Assembly (NCBI GenBank): GCA_964361785.1
Contig: CAYIBX010000003.1
Location: 11,693 to 75,692, forward strand
DNA length: 64,000 nt
Origin: UBA927 sp964361785
GTDB taxonomy: Bacteria; Patescibacteriota; Microgenomatia; UBA10105; UBA927
Direction of reading: 5' to 3'
Part shown: in pieces, positions 1 to 7,287 of the stretch
How positions within the stretch are numbered: the stretch's first letter is position 1
Layout: the number at the start of each line of letters is the position of its first letter
The notes under the pieces: model-generated
What the model was told of the DNA's origin: nothing
What the model saw: only the letters and a program-made list of their open reading frames with translations
The model's database searches: none
Program-made: the position numbers and the translations under genes

Positions 1-315
1 ATTATTTTCATCCAACACAATGGCAACGATGTCAATACGGCATGGCAACTCTTTACCTTTCATATACATTATTGCCATGTTTCGAATACGAAAAAGCTTG
101 CCTTTCCCAACCATCTCCTCAGGCAATCCAAACTCCTCCCCTGTTTTTGTTTTCACTTCTACAAATACGAGTGTATTTTTGTCTTTTGCAATAATATCAA
201 TTTCTCCGAACTTATTAGAAAAATTTCTTTCAAGAATTTCATAATTCTTTTTGAAAAGAAAAGTAACAGCGGCATCTTCACCTAAATCACCTGTTTTACG
301 GTTGTGCTGTTTCAT
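1..315 (-). CDS. yraN: YraN/UPF0102 family endonuclease-like protein (partial, C-terminus off the window)
   Basis: The minus-strand frame from the ATG at 315 is open to the window edge, giving 105 codons. It shows the UPF0102 pattern: GDLGEDAA near residue 9, then ILERNF, GEIDIIAKD and LVFVEVKTKTG. The GEIDxIA and VEVK elements form the restriction-endonuclease-like core. The exact cellular role of the family is not settled; it is often found beside comM and dprA, as here, and is usually linked to DNA processing or uptake. The last residues lie beyond position 1. The gene follows comM on the same strand after an 88-base gap. Confidence 0.85.
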   Translation of the reverse strand, partial: MKQHNRKTGDLGEDAAVTFLFKKNYEILERNFSNKFGEIDIIAKDKNTLVFVEVKTKTGEEFGLPEEMVGKGKLFRIRNMAIMYMKGKELPCRIDIVAIVLDENN

Positions 316-403
316 GTTTTCGAATGACGAACGTAAATTTTTGCACGCAGCAATCCGGAATTCTTATTCCAGGGACGCGAGTACATAAAATTTATGCGAG
401 TCA

Positions 404-1945
404 TCATGTAAACTGTTTATACTGCAACGCTTCGGCCATATGCACTGGAAGGATCGTTTCTTCTCCTTCAAGATCTGCTATTGTTCGAGAAACTTTGATA
501 AGCCTCATATAACTTCTTGCCGAGAAGTCATACTTCTCTGCTGCTACTTTCAAAAAATTCTCAGCTTCCGGCGTGAGGTGACAATATTTCTTAATGTCGC
601 GATTACGCATTTGAGAGTTGGTATATAATGTCGTTCCCTCAAAACGTTTTGTTTGAACAGATCGAGCTTTCACAACCATGTGTTTTGCCTGCCGAGAGGT
701 CAAGCTGTTTGCGTCATGCTCTTGTGTTACAGAAAGCTTCTCTACTTCTACAGGCGCCACCATGACTGTTAAATCAATGCGATCAATAATCGGACCTGAT
801 AATCGATGTCTATATTTTGCGATCTGTTTTTGCGTGCAGGTACACGCTCTTCGTGGATGCCCCAAGTAGCCGCATGGGCATGGGTTAATAGCTGCAATCA
901 GTGTAAAACTTGCGGGATATTTTACATGCCCCATCACCCGAACAATTTCTACTACCCCATCTTCCATGGGTTGCCGTATTCCCTCTAAAACACTTCGCGA
1001 AAATTCCGGCATCTCATCCAAAAATAATACGCCAAGATGCGCTAAACTCACTTCCCCAGGCTGTGGACTAGACCCTCCTCCAATAAGACCGGCAGCCGAT
1101 ACACCATGATGAGGACTGCGAAATGGCCGTTTCGAAATAATTGGGGTGCCTGGAGATAGAAGCCCAGAAACCGAATAAATACGCGTCACTTCCAAGGCTT
1201 CTTGTGGCTCAAGAGGAGGAAGAATTCCTGGTAAAGCTCGAGCCAACATTGTTTTGCCGGTACCAGGTGGCCCCCACATCAATAAATTATGCCCACCGGC
1301 CGCTGCAATTATAAGCGCCCGCTTAGCCTGCTCTTGACCTGCAATATCTTTCAAATCACTTTCAGTATTTTCATATTCATCAACTGTATGAATTATTTCG
1401 TGAACAAGGGGTGTTATAACCCGTGTTCCAAAAATGTGTTCTGCAAGATCAGTGAGTGTCCCAACAGGATAAACATCGACACCCTCTACCATCGTCGCTT
1501 CACCTGCCGACAATTTAGGTACAAACATCGCGGAATTTTTCAAATTTTTTGCATACAGTGCCAAAAGAAGAATGCCTCTGGTTGGCCGAAGAGTACCATC
1601 AAGAGAAAGTTCACCATAAAAAAATACGTGTGCACCAAAAAACTCTTTTTTCAATTCAAGCTGCCCGCTAGCTGCCAATACGCCGATTGCAATCGGCAAA
1701 TCGTACGCTGCCCCATCTTTTGGAAGATCAGCAGGAGCCAAATTTACCGTAATTTTTTTTGGTGGAAAATCAAAACCAGAATTAATTATTGCAGTTTTTA
1801 CCCGCTCACGCGCTTCTTCTACAGCCTTGCTTGCCAAGCCTACAATCGTAAACCCAGGAAATCCTTGGCTTGCTACATCGACCTCTACATCAATCGGAAC
1901 CGTCTCAAGGCCAATCGTTGCAATAGAACTAATTTTAACCAACAT
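404..1945 (-). CDS. comM: ComM/YifB family Mg-chelatase-like AAA+ ATPase
   Basis: About 513 residues. The N-terminal domain (MLVKISSIATIGLE, then VNLAPADLPKDG) is the ribosomal-S5-like part of the ComM/YifB family. The AAA+ core has Walker A GPPGTGKT near residue 225, the PFRSPHHGVSAAGLIGG segment, and Walker B VLFLDEMPEF near 300. A Cys-rich stretch (NPCPCGYLGHPRRACTC) follows, then IIDRIDL. ComM is a hexameric helicase that promotes branch migration when transformed DNA integrates. I chose the ATG at 1945, not an upstream start at 2005, because GGGGAGG lies just before it and the family begins with this MLVK-type sequence. It overlaps the end of dprA by 11 bases, so the two are probably co-translated. 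Confidence 0.93.
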   Translation of the reverse strand: MLVKISSIATIGLETVPIDVEVDVASQGFPGFTIVGLASKAVEEARERVKTAIINSGFDFPPKKITVNLAPADLPKDGAAYDLPIAIGVLAASGQLELKKEFFGAHVFFYGELSLDGTLRPTRGILLLALYAKNLKNSAMFVPKLSAGEATMVEGVDVYPVGTLTDLAEHIFGTRVITPLVHEIIHTVDEYENTESDLKDIAGQEQAKRALIIAAAGGHNLLMWGPPGTGKTMLARALPGILPPLEPQEALEVTRIYSVSGLLSPGTPIISKRPFRSPHHGVSAAGLIGGGSSPQPGEVSLAHLGVLFLDEMPEFSRSVLEGIRQPMEDGVVEIVRVMGHVKYPASFTLIAAINPCPCGYLGHPRRACTCTQKQIAKYRHRLSGPIIDRIDLTVMVAPVEVEKLSVTQEHDANSLTSRQAKHMVVKARSVQTKRFEGTTLYTNSQMRNRDIKKYCHLTPEAENFLKVAAEKYDFSARSYMRLIKVSRTIADLEGEETILPVHMAEALQYKQFT

Positions 1946-2744
1946 AATATTTTCCTCCCCGTTCTGTAATTTGACCAGTAATTGACAACAAGGACAACTG
2001 AGCACCGATGTCAGACACTGGTTTTCCTAATTTTCTTGACAATTCACTTGCGGTAAAGGCTTCAGTTTGAAGTAAAGAAATAAGTGGATCATCTGATTTT
2101 TGCATCGGCTTTGGATGATCCCCCAACCACATTGTTGCATGCCCATCTTTTATCAACTGATTTGTGCCACTTGATAAACGATTTGTAATTTCCCCAGGCA
2201 CCGCCCATACAGTTCGCTTTAATTTACGGCCAAGATTTGCAGTAATGAGCGATCCGCTTTTTTCAGCCGCCTCTACCACAATAATATCAGTAGAGAGCGC
2301 TGCTACAATACGATTTCTCACAGGAAACGTCCAGAGGGTTGGTTGTTGATGTTCCCACTCGCTTATAATTAATCCTCCTGAGGAGATGATAGATTCAGCA
2401 AGCTTTCTATCTTCATCTTCTAATTCTTTTGAAATCCCCCACCCTAAGATTGCAATTGTTTTCCCTCCGTTTTCAATACAAATCTTATGTGCGTATTGAT
2501 CAGCGCCATACATAAATCCAGAAATGATTGTTTTATTCTCAAAAACAAGCTTTGGAATTATTTTTTCGATCACGCGCTTTCCGTATTCGGTAATTCGTCG
2601 GCTACCAATAACCGCTACACAGTTAGTAAAAAGTCTTGAATGGAGCTCGCCTTGATAAAAGATGTGTTTTGGAGGGTTAGGAAGATCTAAAAGACCAGAA
2701 AACTCTGGCACAGTTTTCCAATCGGACAGACATTGGTACTGCAT
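1935..2744 (-). CDS. dprA: DNA-processing protein DprA/Smf
   Basis: 269 residues. The Rossmann-like DprA core shows AVIGSRRITEYGK near residue 44, SGFMYGADQYAH near 76 and a VVEAAEKSGSLITA stretch, followed by a C-terminal winged-helix domain (TASELSRKLGKPVSDIGAQL) typical of DprA. DprA binds incoming single-stranded DNA and loads RecA during natural transformation. A -10-like TACACT (complement of 2751-2756) ends exactly 6 bases before the ATG with no Shine-Dalgarno, so the mRNA is probably leaderless. First gene of a dprA-comM-yraN unit. The usual N-terminal SAM-like region is short. Confidence 0.92.
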   Translation of the reverse strand: MQYQCLSDWKTVPEFSGLLDLPNPPKHIFYQGELHSRLFTNCVAVIGSRRITEYGKRVIEKIIPKLVFENKTIISGFMYGADQYAHKICIENGGKTIAILGWGISKELEDEDRKLAESIISSGGLIISEWEHQQPTLWTFPVRNRIVAALSTDIIVVEAAEKSGSLITANLGRKLKRTVWAVPGEITNRLSSGTNQLIKDGHATMWLGDHPKPMQKSDDPLISLLQTEAFTASELSRKLGKPVSDIGAQLSLLSITGQITERGGKYYVG

Positions 2745-2750
2745 GCGCTA

Positions 2751-2756
2751 AGTGTA
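2751..2756 (-). promoter_or_regulatory. -10 element of a leaderless dprA promoter
   Basis: The minus strand reads TACACT, then six bases, then the dprA ATG. With a -10 box at -12 to -7, transcription would start on the A of the ATG. No convincing -35 or Shine-Dalgarno is visible. Confidence 0.55.
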
Positions 2757-2764
2757 GCATATTG

Positions 2765-3433
2765 TTAAGGCTGTATGCTTTTGAGCATTTGTTCCGCTTG
2801 CACATGAAAGTATCGAACGATATCATCTGATTTAATTGATCCGATAATTTTCGGCCACGTGATAATAGTACTCGCGTTCGATAAACTATAGGAAAACATA
2901 AAAGGTTCAAGTCCCATATCCTTCTTTTTTGCGCGTTCAAAAAGTGCATCAAATGTCCATGAACTATTGTGAAGTATGAAGTAAAGATCTATAAAATCCT
3001 TAGGTTCGAGTCTTCCAAAAATTGCATTAATTTTATTAGCACCAATATTCTCTAAGTTATCTACGCGTATACCATCAACAATGGCAATCTCGCCAAAATG
3101 AACCGGCTGTTCTCGAACAATATCAATTCGTTGACTCACTCCATCAGGAAAATCCAAGTATATTTCCTTGTATGTTTGTGTAGAAATTTTTTCAGCGTAC
3201 GATGCGTCATTATTTAATGCAATTGATTGTATGAATTCTCGTATACGATCCATATCAAAAAATTCTGAAGAAAAAAAATCAAAATCCTTACTCTGCCTGT
3301 GCCCAAAGTAAAACGCTGAAAGGGCAGTCCCTCCCGTTAAAAAAAATGATTGGGTAAGAGGTGAAGAAAAAAACTCTGCAAGTATCTTTTTTTGAACATC
3401 AGTAAGTAGTCGAGCTGTGGAAAGATTATACAT
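2765..3433 (-). CDS. AbiEii/AbiGii-type nucleotidyltransferase toxin (DUF1814)
   Basis: 222 residues from the ATG at 3433, which overlaps the upstream gene by 8 bases. The signature TGGTALSAFYFGHRQSKDFDFF near residue 45 matches the DUF1814/AbiEii nucleotidyltransferase motif (GGTxL, then DxDF-like acidic residues). Proteins of this family act as toxins that transfer nucleotides to tRNA or other targets in type IV toxin-antitoxin or abortive-infection modules. A longer frame begins upstream at 3472, but the overlap geometry favours the MYNLSTAR start. The partner is the 87-residue gene immediately upstream, which is not a classical AbiEi winged-helix protein. Toxicity is inferred from family and context. 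Confidence 0.8.
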   Translation of the reverse strand: MYNLSTARLLTDVQKKILAEFFSSPLTQSFFLTGGTALSAFYFGHRQSKDFDFFSSEFFDMDRIREFIQSIALNNDASYAEKISTQTYKEIYLDFPDGVSQRIDIVREQPVHFGEIAIVDGIRVDNLENIGANKINAIFGRLEPKDFIDLYFILHNSSWTFDALFERAKKKDMGLEPFMFSYSLSNASTIITWPKIIGSIKSDDIVRYFHVQAEQMLKSIQP

Positions 3434-3689
3434 AGTACCCCCACGTAGTAAGAGCAAATTTCCATGCCCCAATCATTTCTTTTCGCATTCGAAGTTTTGA
3501 AAATTCCGATACGATGTCCGCAACCGTAAGATATTTCCATACATCATCATATCTGACATGTGATAATATACGAGCCATCATCCATTGCCGTTCGACTGGA
3601 TTATCCCCCGCCAAAATACGCCGAACATCATCTTCCGTCAGGTCATAATCCCAGAGAAAATACGGACGTTTCAAGGCTACCTGTGTCAT
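3426..3689 (-). CDS. Small antitoxin-like protein upstream of AbiEii toxin (DUF6922-like)
   Basis: 87 residues, starting MTQVALKRPYFLWDYDLT. The RPYFLWDYDLTEDD opening, ERQWMMARILSH and VWKYLT resemble the small proteins (tentatively DUF6922) that often precede DUF1814 nucleotidyltransferases; that domain name is from memory and is less certain. The ATG at 3689 is preceded by TACAAT and six bases on the minus strand, so the transcript is probably leaderless; an upstream in-frame start at 3713 would place that -10 inside the gene. It overlaps the toxin start by 8 bases, so the pair is translationally coupled. Confidence 0.65.
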   Translation of the reverse strand: MTQVALKRPYFLWDYDLTEDDVRRILAGDNPVERQWMMARILSHVRYDDVWKYLTVADIVSEFSKLRMRKEMIGAWKFALTTWGYYV

Positions 3690-3713
3690 AAATATATTGT
3701 ACCACGGAAACAT

Positions 3714-4562
3714 TCACTTATTTAAAGACGGAGGCGGAGATTCTTGTCTTTTGCTTTCAATCACGGATACTGCGATATCCTTTACTTGCCGCGTCGCTTC
3801 ATCAAGCTGCTTTTTAAGCTGTATGATTTCACTCGCCTGCGACTTATTCATCACTTCAAACGATTCTATCTTTAACTCCGCTAAACGTATATCATTTTCT
3901 GCTTGCTGTTTAACTTGAGAAAGAACTACATCAAAATCTTTTTTTGCTTCTGCAAGCGCCTTACTCACAGCCTCTTTCACCGCCTTCTCTATGTCTGTCG
4001 GTGACGCCGCTACCTTTTTGCGAAGATCAGATAGTTCCGTATGCAGCTTCTCTTGCATTCCCCGCTCATCTTCTTTAATGTCAGTATCTCGTTTTTTTTG
4101 CAATTGTTTCTCATATCGATATTCTTCCTCTTCCCGACTCCTTATGCGCGTAATTTCCTCCGCATGCTCTTTTTCTTCTTCTGCCCACGTTTTTTCTTTT
4201 ACTTTCTGCGTTTCAAGTAAACGATACAGCAATCCGGCGGTCACTTTAATCTTCTGAGTTTCTTCAAGTTCCCTTTTCGCAATAACGATTGCTTTCTGAA
4301 TAGTTGCAAGTGTTTCTGCTTCCTGTGTGAGTCGATCAGTGAGTTCGTTAGCTGATTGTGTAAATGAGGATTTAAGTTTAGAAAGTTCAGAAGAAATTTT
4401 CTCTACGGTTTGTGAAGACGCAGCGGTTACCACAGCTTTTTCTTCTTGATATTCCAAAGAAGGCGTCACACCAGAAGATGCCTCCGCCAAAAGATCCTGA
4501 TACGCTGCAAAAATTTCATTTTTTGTATTCTTTTCACTCACTGATTTCGTACTTCGTGGCAT
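3714..4562 (-). CDS. Coiled-coil protein of unknown function
   Basis: 282 residues, hydrophilic and strongly helical, with no signal peptide or membrane segment. Long Glu/Lys/Gln-rich heptad-like stretches run from about residue 50 to 265, including a very charged block (EEEKEHAEEITRIRSREEEE) near residue 130. The C-terminus is proline-rich (SPPPSLNK). A TACAAT box lies 9 bases before the ATG on the minus strand. I do not recognise a family. It lies between two toxin-antitoxin modules and could be cytoskeletal or a scaffold, but nothing in the sequence shows this. Confidence 0.7.
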   Translation of the reverse strand: MPRSTKSVSEKNTKNEIFAAYQDLLAEASSGVTPSLEYQEEKAVVTAASSQTVEKISSELSKLKSSFTQSANELTDRLTQEAETLATIQKAIVIAKRELEETQKIKVTAGLLYRLLETQKVKEKTWAEEEKEHAEEITRIRSREEEEYRYEKQLQKKRDTDIKEDERGMQEKLHTELSDLRKKVAASPTDIEKAVKEAVSKALAEAKKDFDVVLSQVKQQAENDIRLAELKIESFEVMNKSQASEIIQLKKQLDEATRQVKDIAVSVIESKRQESPPPSLNK

Positions 4563-4684
4563 AGTGAGGGTATTGTAGTGGGATAAATAGAAAAATGCAA
4601 ATTATCTATGGCTCGTTATTTATGTACTCCAGCTTTCTTTGCGAGTAGATCATACCTCTCTCTCTCTGGAAATCAAGGACCGGA

Positions 4685-4722
4685 TTGACAAACTCATATT
4701 CTCGTTATAATATTGTTATAAC
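4685..4722 (+). promoter_or_regulatory. Promoter and inverted-repeat operator of the AbrB/Doc module
   Basis: TTGACA at 4685-4690 and TATAAT at 4706-4711, spacing 15. The -10 lies inside a perfect inverted repeat GTTATAA-tattg-TTATAAC (4704-4722), the expected position for a site where the antitoxin or toxin-antitoxin complex represses its own operon. This is one of the few genes here with a normal leader and Shine-Dalgarno (AAAAGGAG). Confidence 0.65.
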
Positions 4723-4736
4723 AAAAAGGAGTAAAT

Positions 4737-4976
4737 ATGTTACAAACAATTATTAAAGTTGGAAATTCCGCAGCAGTGTTAATACCAAAATCCGTTTTAT
4801 TAACAGAAGGCCTTAAAATTGGTTCCACAGTTAACTTCACCGTTGAATCACCAAAAAAAACGGCAAAAACAATCGTTGATAAAGAAGTCTATGCAGTAGC
4901 AACCGACCTTCTCAACCGGTATCTTCCTGCATTCAAGAAGCTCGCTAAACCACATGATCAAATATCTCTCAACTGA
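4737..4976 (+). CDS. AbrB/MazE-like antitoxin
   Basis: 79 residues. The N-terminal half (IIKVGNSAAVLIPKSVLL, then LKIGSTVNFTVE) is a swapped-hairpin AbrB/MazE DNA-binding domain; the C-terminal half (EVYAVATDLLNRYLPAFKKLA) is a likely helix for toxin neutralisation. It overlaps the Doc-like gene by 23 bases. GGAG lies 6 to 7 bases before the ATG, and an inverted repeat overlaps the promoter -10, consistent with autoregulation. Doc toxins are classically paired with Phd antitoxins, so an AbrB-type partner is a swapped pairing. Confidence 0.85.
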   Translation: MLQTIIKVGNSAAVLIPKSVLLTEGLKIGSTVNFTVESPKKTAKTIVDKEVYAVATDLLNRYLPAFKKLAKPHDQISLN

Positions 4977-5340
4977 AGATGTTCTTCTTCTTCACCATCT
5001 CTTGATAGAAAAAAGTGGTGGATCACACGGCCTTCGTGATGCAGGACTTCTGGATGCTGCGATTCACCGACCACAAGCTACCTTTGCTAGTCAAGATTTA
5101 TACCCTACGCTTTTTGATAAAGTTGGTGCACTATGTCATTCGCTTATCAAAAATCATGCGTTTGTCGATGGAAACAAGCGCACATCACTCCTTTCTGCGA
5201 TGACGATGCTCGAACTCAATGGTTATATATTTAAAAGCGAGCAAAAAGAACTTGTTTTATTTGGACTCAAAATTGACAACGATCGTTTATCGGCCGAAAC
5301 TATCGCTATATGGTTCAAAAACCATTGCACAAAAATATAA
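4954..5340 (+). CDS. doc: Doc/Fic family toxin (death on curing)
   Basis: 128 residues. The Fic/Doc motif HAFVDGNKRT lies near residue 68, matching the Doc form HxFx(D/N)GNKR in which Doc kinases phosphorylate EF-Tu. GLRDAGLLDAAIHRPQ near residue 26 is also typical of Doc. The start overlaps the antitoxin gene by 23 bases, giving translational coupling. Length is normal for Doc. All expected motif residues are present, so the toxin is probably intact. Confidence 0.9.
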   Translation: MIKYLSTEDVLLLHHLLIEKSGGSHGLRDAGLLDAAIHRPQATFASQDLYPTLFDKVGALCHSLIKNHAFVDGNKRTSLLSAMTMLELNGYIFKSEQKELVLFGLKIDNDRLSAETIAIWFKNHCTKI

Positions 5341-5364
5341 TCACAATTTCGTTATACTATACAC

Positions 5365-5652
5365 ATGAGCCTCAACAAACTTTTCATCTACTCTCGTAAG
5401 CTTCACCGCTGGAGTCTTCTCTTTGTCGTGGTATTGGGGCTTATCCAAATGACTACTGGGTTGCCCATGAGATACCCAATATTCTTTTCGTTCTTAGATC
5501 GGGGAAGTGTTCGCCTCCTCCATTTTCAAACTGCTACCTATTTTTCCATTGCCTTTGGCATCCAAATGCTTACTGGCATCATCATGTACCTTACTCCATG
5601 GATGCTAAAGACATTTCATAAACCTCAAAATCCAACAAGCCTTCCAAATTAA
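5365..5652 (+). CDS. Small two-helix membrane protein, histidines near both helices
   Basis: 95 residues. Two hydrophobic segments are visible, around residues 17-32 and 57-78 (the second reading FSIAFGIQMLTGIIMYL), with KLHRWSLL before the first and RLLHFQ before the second. The histidine placement and LHRW motif recall PepSY-type or cytochrome b-like membrane proteins, but at this size I cannot assign a family. TATACT at 5353-5358 ends 6 bases before the ATG, suggesting a leaderless mRNA. The initiator tRNA gene follows on the same strand. Confidence 0.7.
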   Translation: MSLNKLFIYSRKLHRWSLLFVVVLGLIQMTTGLPMRYPIFFSFLDRGSVRLLHFQTATYFSIAFGIQMLTGIIMYLTPWMLKTFHKPQNPTSLPN

Positions 5653-5654
5653 CT

Positions 5655-5683
5655 TTGCTTAGCTTCATCAAAACTGATATACT
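5655..5683 (+). promoter_or_regulatory. Promoter of the intron-containing initiator tRNA
   Basis: TTGCTT at 5655-5660 and TATACT at 5678-5683, spacing 17. The predicted start is near 5690, leaving a leader of about 14 bases before the mature tRNA. Confidence 0.6.
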
Positions 5684-5703
5684 ACACAAGTACTTTTACG
5701 TAT

Positions 5704-5985
5704 CGCGGGGTAGTGTAAAGTTGCACAGGAGGCTCAAATTGGGCCCACCAAGAAGCAATTCTTTGTGAGAATTTGGCTATATCGGTGGAATCCCGCTTCG
5801 CGGGACAATACCGAGGGAAGGCCGCCAATCATTATTGTGTTTTTAATGAAGGCGTGCCCCCGTAGAGACTACACGCCGAACTCCTACCAATGTGGCAGGA
5901 TGATGATATAGTCCGACACTCTCAAGTAATTGGAGATAACAGATTGCATAATCTCCTAGGCTAGGTGCGATTCCTAGCCCCGCAA
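5704..5985 (+). tRNA. tRNA-fMet(CAU), interrupted by a group I intron
   Basis: Exon 1 is 5704-5734 and exon 2 is 5947-5985. Joined, they fold as a tRNA with acceptor CGCGGGG/CCCCGCA. The C1-A72 mismatch is the hallmark of bacterial initiator tRNA. The D stem is GTGT/GCAC, the anticodon stem GGAGG/TCTCC with loop CTCATAA (anticodon CAU), and the T stem CTAGG/CCTAG. No CCA is encoded. The intron lies between U33 and C34. Odd points: a D loop of only AAAGTT, T loop TGCGATT with G at position 55, and no run of three G-C pairs in the anticodon stem. A terminator follows at 5993. Confidence 0.85.
5735..5946 (+). ncRNA. Group I self-splicing intron (tRNA anticodon-loop intron)
   Basis: 212 bases with no reading frame. 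Evidence: P1 forms between exon end GGCTC and the internal guide GGGCC, with the U-G wobble that sets the 5' splice site after U33. A P4-P6-like region reads GGTGGAATCCC, a CCCGC/GCGGG hairpin, then GGGACAATACCGAGGG. P7 is formed by GACTA (in gtagaGACTAcacg) and TAGTC (in gataTAGTCcgac). The intron ends in G (omegaG, 5946). This resembles the small IC3-type introns of bacterial tRNAs; subtype is an inference. Splicing would restore a normal seven-base CAU anticodon loop. Confidence 0.85.
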
Positions 5986-5992
5986 CAAAATT

Positions 5993-6022
5993 AAAAAAGA
6001 TCCTCACATGAGGATCTTTTTT
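5993..6022 (+). terminator. Rho-independent terminator after tRNA-fMet
   Basis: Hairpin GATCCTC-aca-tGAGGATC flanked by an A tract (5993-5998) and a T tract ending at 6022. The symmetry suggests it could work in both directions. Confidence 0.85.
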
Positions 6023-6056
6023 GGTATCGAAACAAATAATGCTACACTAATTTTGT

Positions 6057-6629
6057 ATGGCAGCTCCTCGATCGAAAATTAAGTCTTCCAAATATGCTAT
6101 TTGGCTTCTTTCATTTCTTGTAGTAAACATCCTCGCTTTAGACGTAGTTATTCTGGGAAAACTCCTCCAGAATGGTACAGTGCTTGGGACGACCACAAAT
6201 GATACATGTCCCATCGCCTGTATCAATCGGATAAATCAAGCGACGGGAAAAACAGTGACCAATAGCGCCAAAGAGTATTATGTACCACTGGGTACTGGCA
6301 CAAACGTAACTGATGACTGGACTGATGTTTCAGGGGCTAGCGCGTACATTGATACGAGTGCGTACAACAAAATTAAAGAAGTACGATTTGAAGCAACAGT
6401 CGTTACACCTGCAGGGAGTCAACGCATATGGGTGCGTCTGTATAATGCCACAGACAAGCATCCCGTATGGTATTCAGACGTCACCACCGACGCATCCGGT
6501 CCACAACTGCTTACCTCACCGAATATTACTCTTGACAAAGGAAACAAGCTCTACCAAGTACAAATGAAGTCACAACTTAAAGTCCTCACCAACCTCAATC
6601 AATCTCGCATTCACATAACCACACAGTAA
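6057..6629 (+). CDS. Secreted or membrane-anchored protein of unknown function
   Basis: 190 residues. A basic N-terminus is followed by one hydrophobic segment (residues 14-36), which is a signal peptide or anchor. The remainder is Thr/Ser/Asn-rich with alternating polar and hydrophobic residues, typical of a beta-sandwich-like extracellular domain. It has one close Cys pair (CPIAC, near residue 51). TACACT at 6043-6048 lies 8 bases before the ATG. No family recognised; it stands alone between two tRNA genes. Confidence 0.7.
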   Translation: MAAPRSKIKSSKYAIWLLSFLVVNILALDVVILGKLLQNGTVLGTTTNDTCPIACINRINQATGKTVTNSAKEYYVPLGTGTNVTDDWTDVSGASAYIDTSAYNKIKEVRFEATVVTPAGSQRIWVRLYNATDKHPVWYSDVTTDASGPQLLTSPNITLDKGNKLYQVQMKSQLKVLTNLNQSRIHITTQ

Positions 6630-6683
6630 ACGCCATTGCCATTAAGGCCCATTTTTCGTAAAATGAAGCCAAAGCCAGTGTAG

Positions 6684-6766
6684 CCCTGCCCGCAGTCGCT
6701 AAAGCGACAGCTTTTGCAGGCGGGTCAGTGGTAGTCGCCTCGTCGGCGACCCGCCGAAGAGGCGGG
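6684..6766. repeat. Cluster of GC-rich palindromic hairpins beside tRNA
   Basis: Three adjacent inverted repeats: GTCGCT-aa-AGCGAC (6694-6707, enclosed by a CCTGC/GCAGG pair), GTCGCC-tcgtc-GGCGAC (6734-6750) and CCCGCC-gaaga-GGCGGG (6750-6766). This is the same style of element as at 61085-61110, 63246-63370 and 63777-63850. No coding capacity is evident. Confidence 0.7.
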
Positions 6767-6775
6767 AGCAAATTT

Positions 6776-6847
6776 GTCAGGGTAGCTCAGTGGTAGAGCA
6801 CCAGTATCATAAACTGGTCGTCGAGAGTTCGATCCTCTCTCCTGACA
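6776..6847 (+). tRNA. tRNA-Met(CAU), elongator type (tRNA-Ile2 not excluded)
   Basis: 72 bases: acceptor GTCAGGG/TCCTGAC, D arm GCTC-agtggta-GAGC, anticodon stem CCAGT/ACTGG with loop ATCATAA (anticodon CAU), T arm GAGAG-TTCGATC-CTCTC, discriminator A. No CCA is encoded. All canonical D- and T-loop residues are present, unlike the initiator tRNA at 5704. A CAU anticodon could also belong to a lysidine-modified tRNA-Ile; the sequence does not settle this. Confidence 0.9.
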
Positions 6848-6851
6848 CACA

Positions 6852-7190
6852 CTAAAAAAACAACCCCCACCACTGTTGCCAATGTGTGCGCTCTTCACGT
6901 TCTTCTTTTTTACTTCCTCCCTTTGCTTCATCTGGAAGTAAGACTATTGATTCACCGTCCTTCACCATCCCTAGTTTATCTCTAGCTATTTTTTCCACGT
7001 ATGCATTGCTCTGTATCGACTCAAGCTGTTTTTGTAGGGTCTCATTTTCCTTTTTCACTTTTTCAACCGCTTCCTTTCGTTCAGTCACGGTGTATTTACG
7101 CGCACGAAGATCGATGATTGTGGCCACCGCCCGCACGCTCAATATAATACTAAGAAGTATGACTATGCCTCCAATCCAAGGATTTTTCAT
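6852..7190 (-). CDS. Septum formation initiator family protein (FtsB/DivIC-like)
   Basis: 112 residues: short cytoplasmic N-terminus, one membrane helix (residues 7-24), then a coiled coil (VTERKEAVEKVKKENETLQK) and the family motif YVEKIARDKLGMVKDGE near residue 64-80. This is the architecture of FtsB/DivIC, a bitopic divisome protein that bridges early and late cell-division components. The C-terminus is Glu/Lys then Trp-rich (HWQQWWGLFF). A TATAAT box on the minus strand near 7232-7237 could serve as its promoter. Length is normal. Confidence 0.85.
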   Translation of the reverse strand: MKNPWIGGIVILLSIILSVRAVATIIDLRARKYTVTERKEAVEKVKKENETLQKQLESIQSNAYVEKIARDKLGMVKDGESIVLLPDEAKGGSKKEEREERTHWQQWWGLFF

Positions 7191-7287
7191 CGTACACCCC
7201 TCTCTTGCACAAGAGTCTCAATAATGATATTATAGGCTTCTGGTTCGAGCCCTAAGCTCTTGTCGCTTGCTTGTAACCTCAAATAGT

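Noticed and set aside
1289..1969. Long open frame on the plus strand opposite comM (226 codons)
   Set aside because: Cys/Arg/Asn-rich with no family pattern; it is the antisense of a well-supported ComM gene.
7202..7263. CTCTTG/CAAGAG repeats and a TTCGAGC stretch resembling a T arm upstream of xer
   Set aside because: No acceptor, D or anticodon arms can be formed around it; it overlaps the probable divIC promoter on the minus strand.
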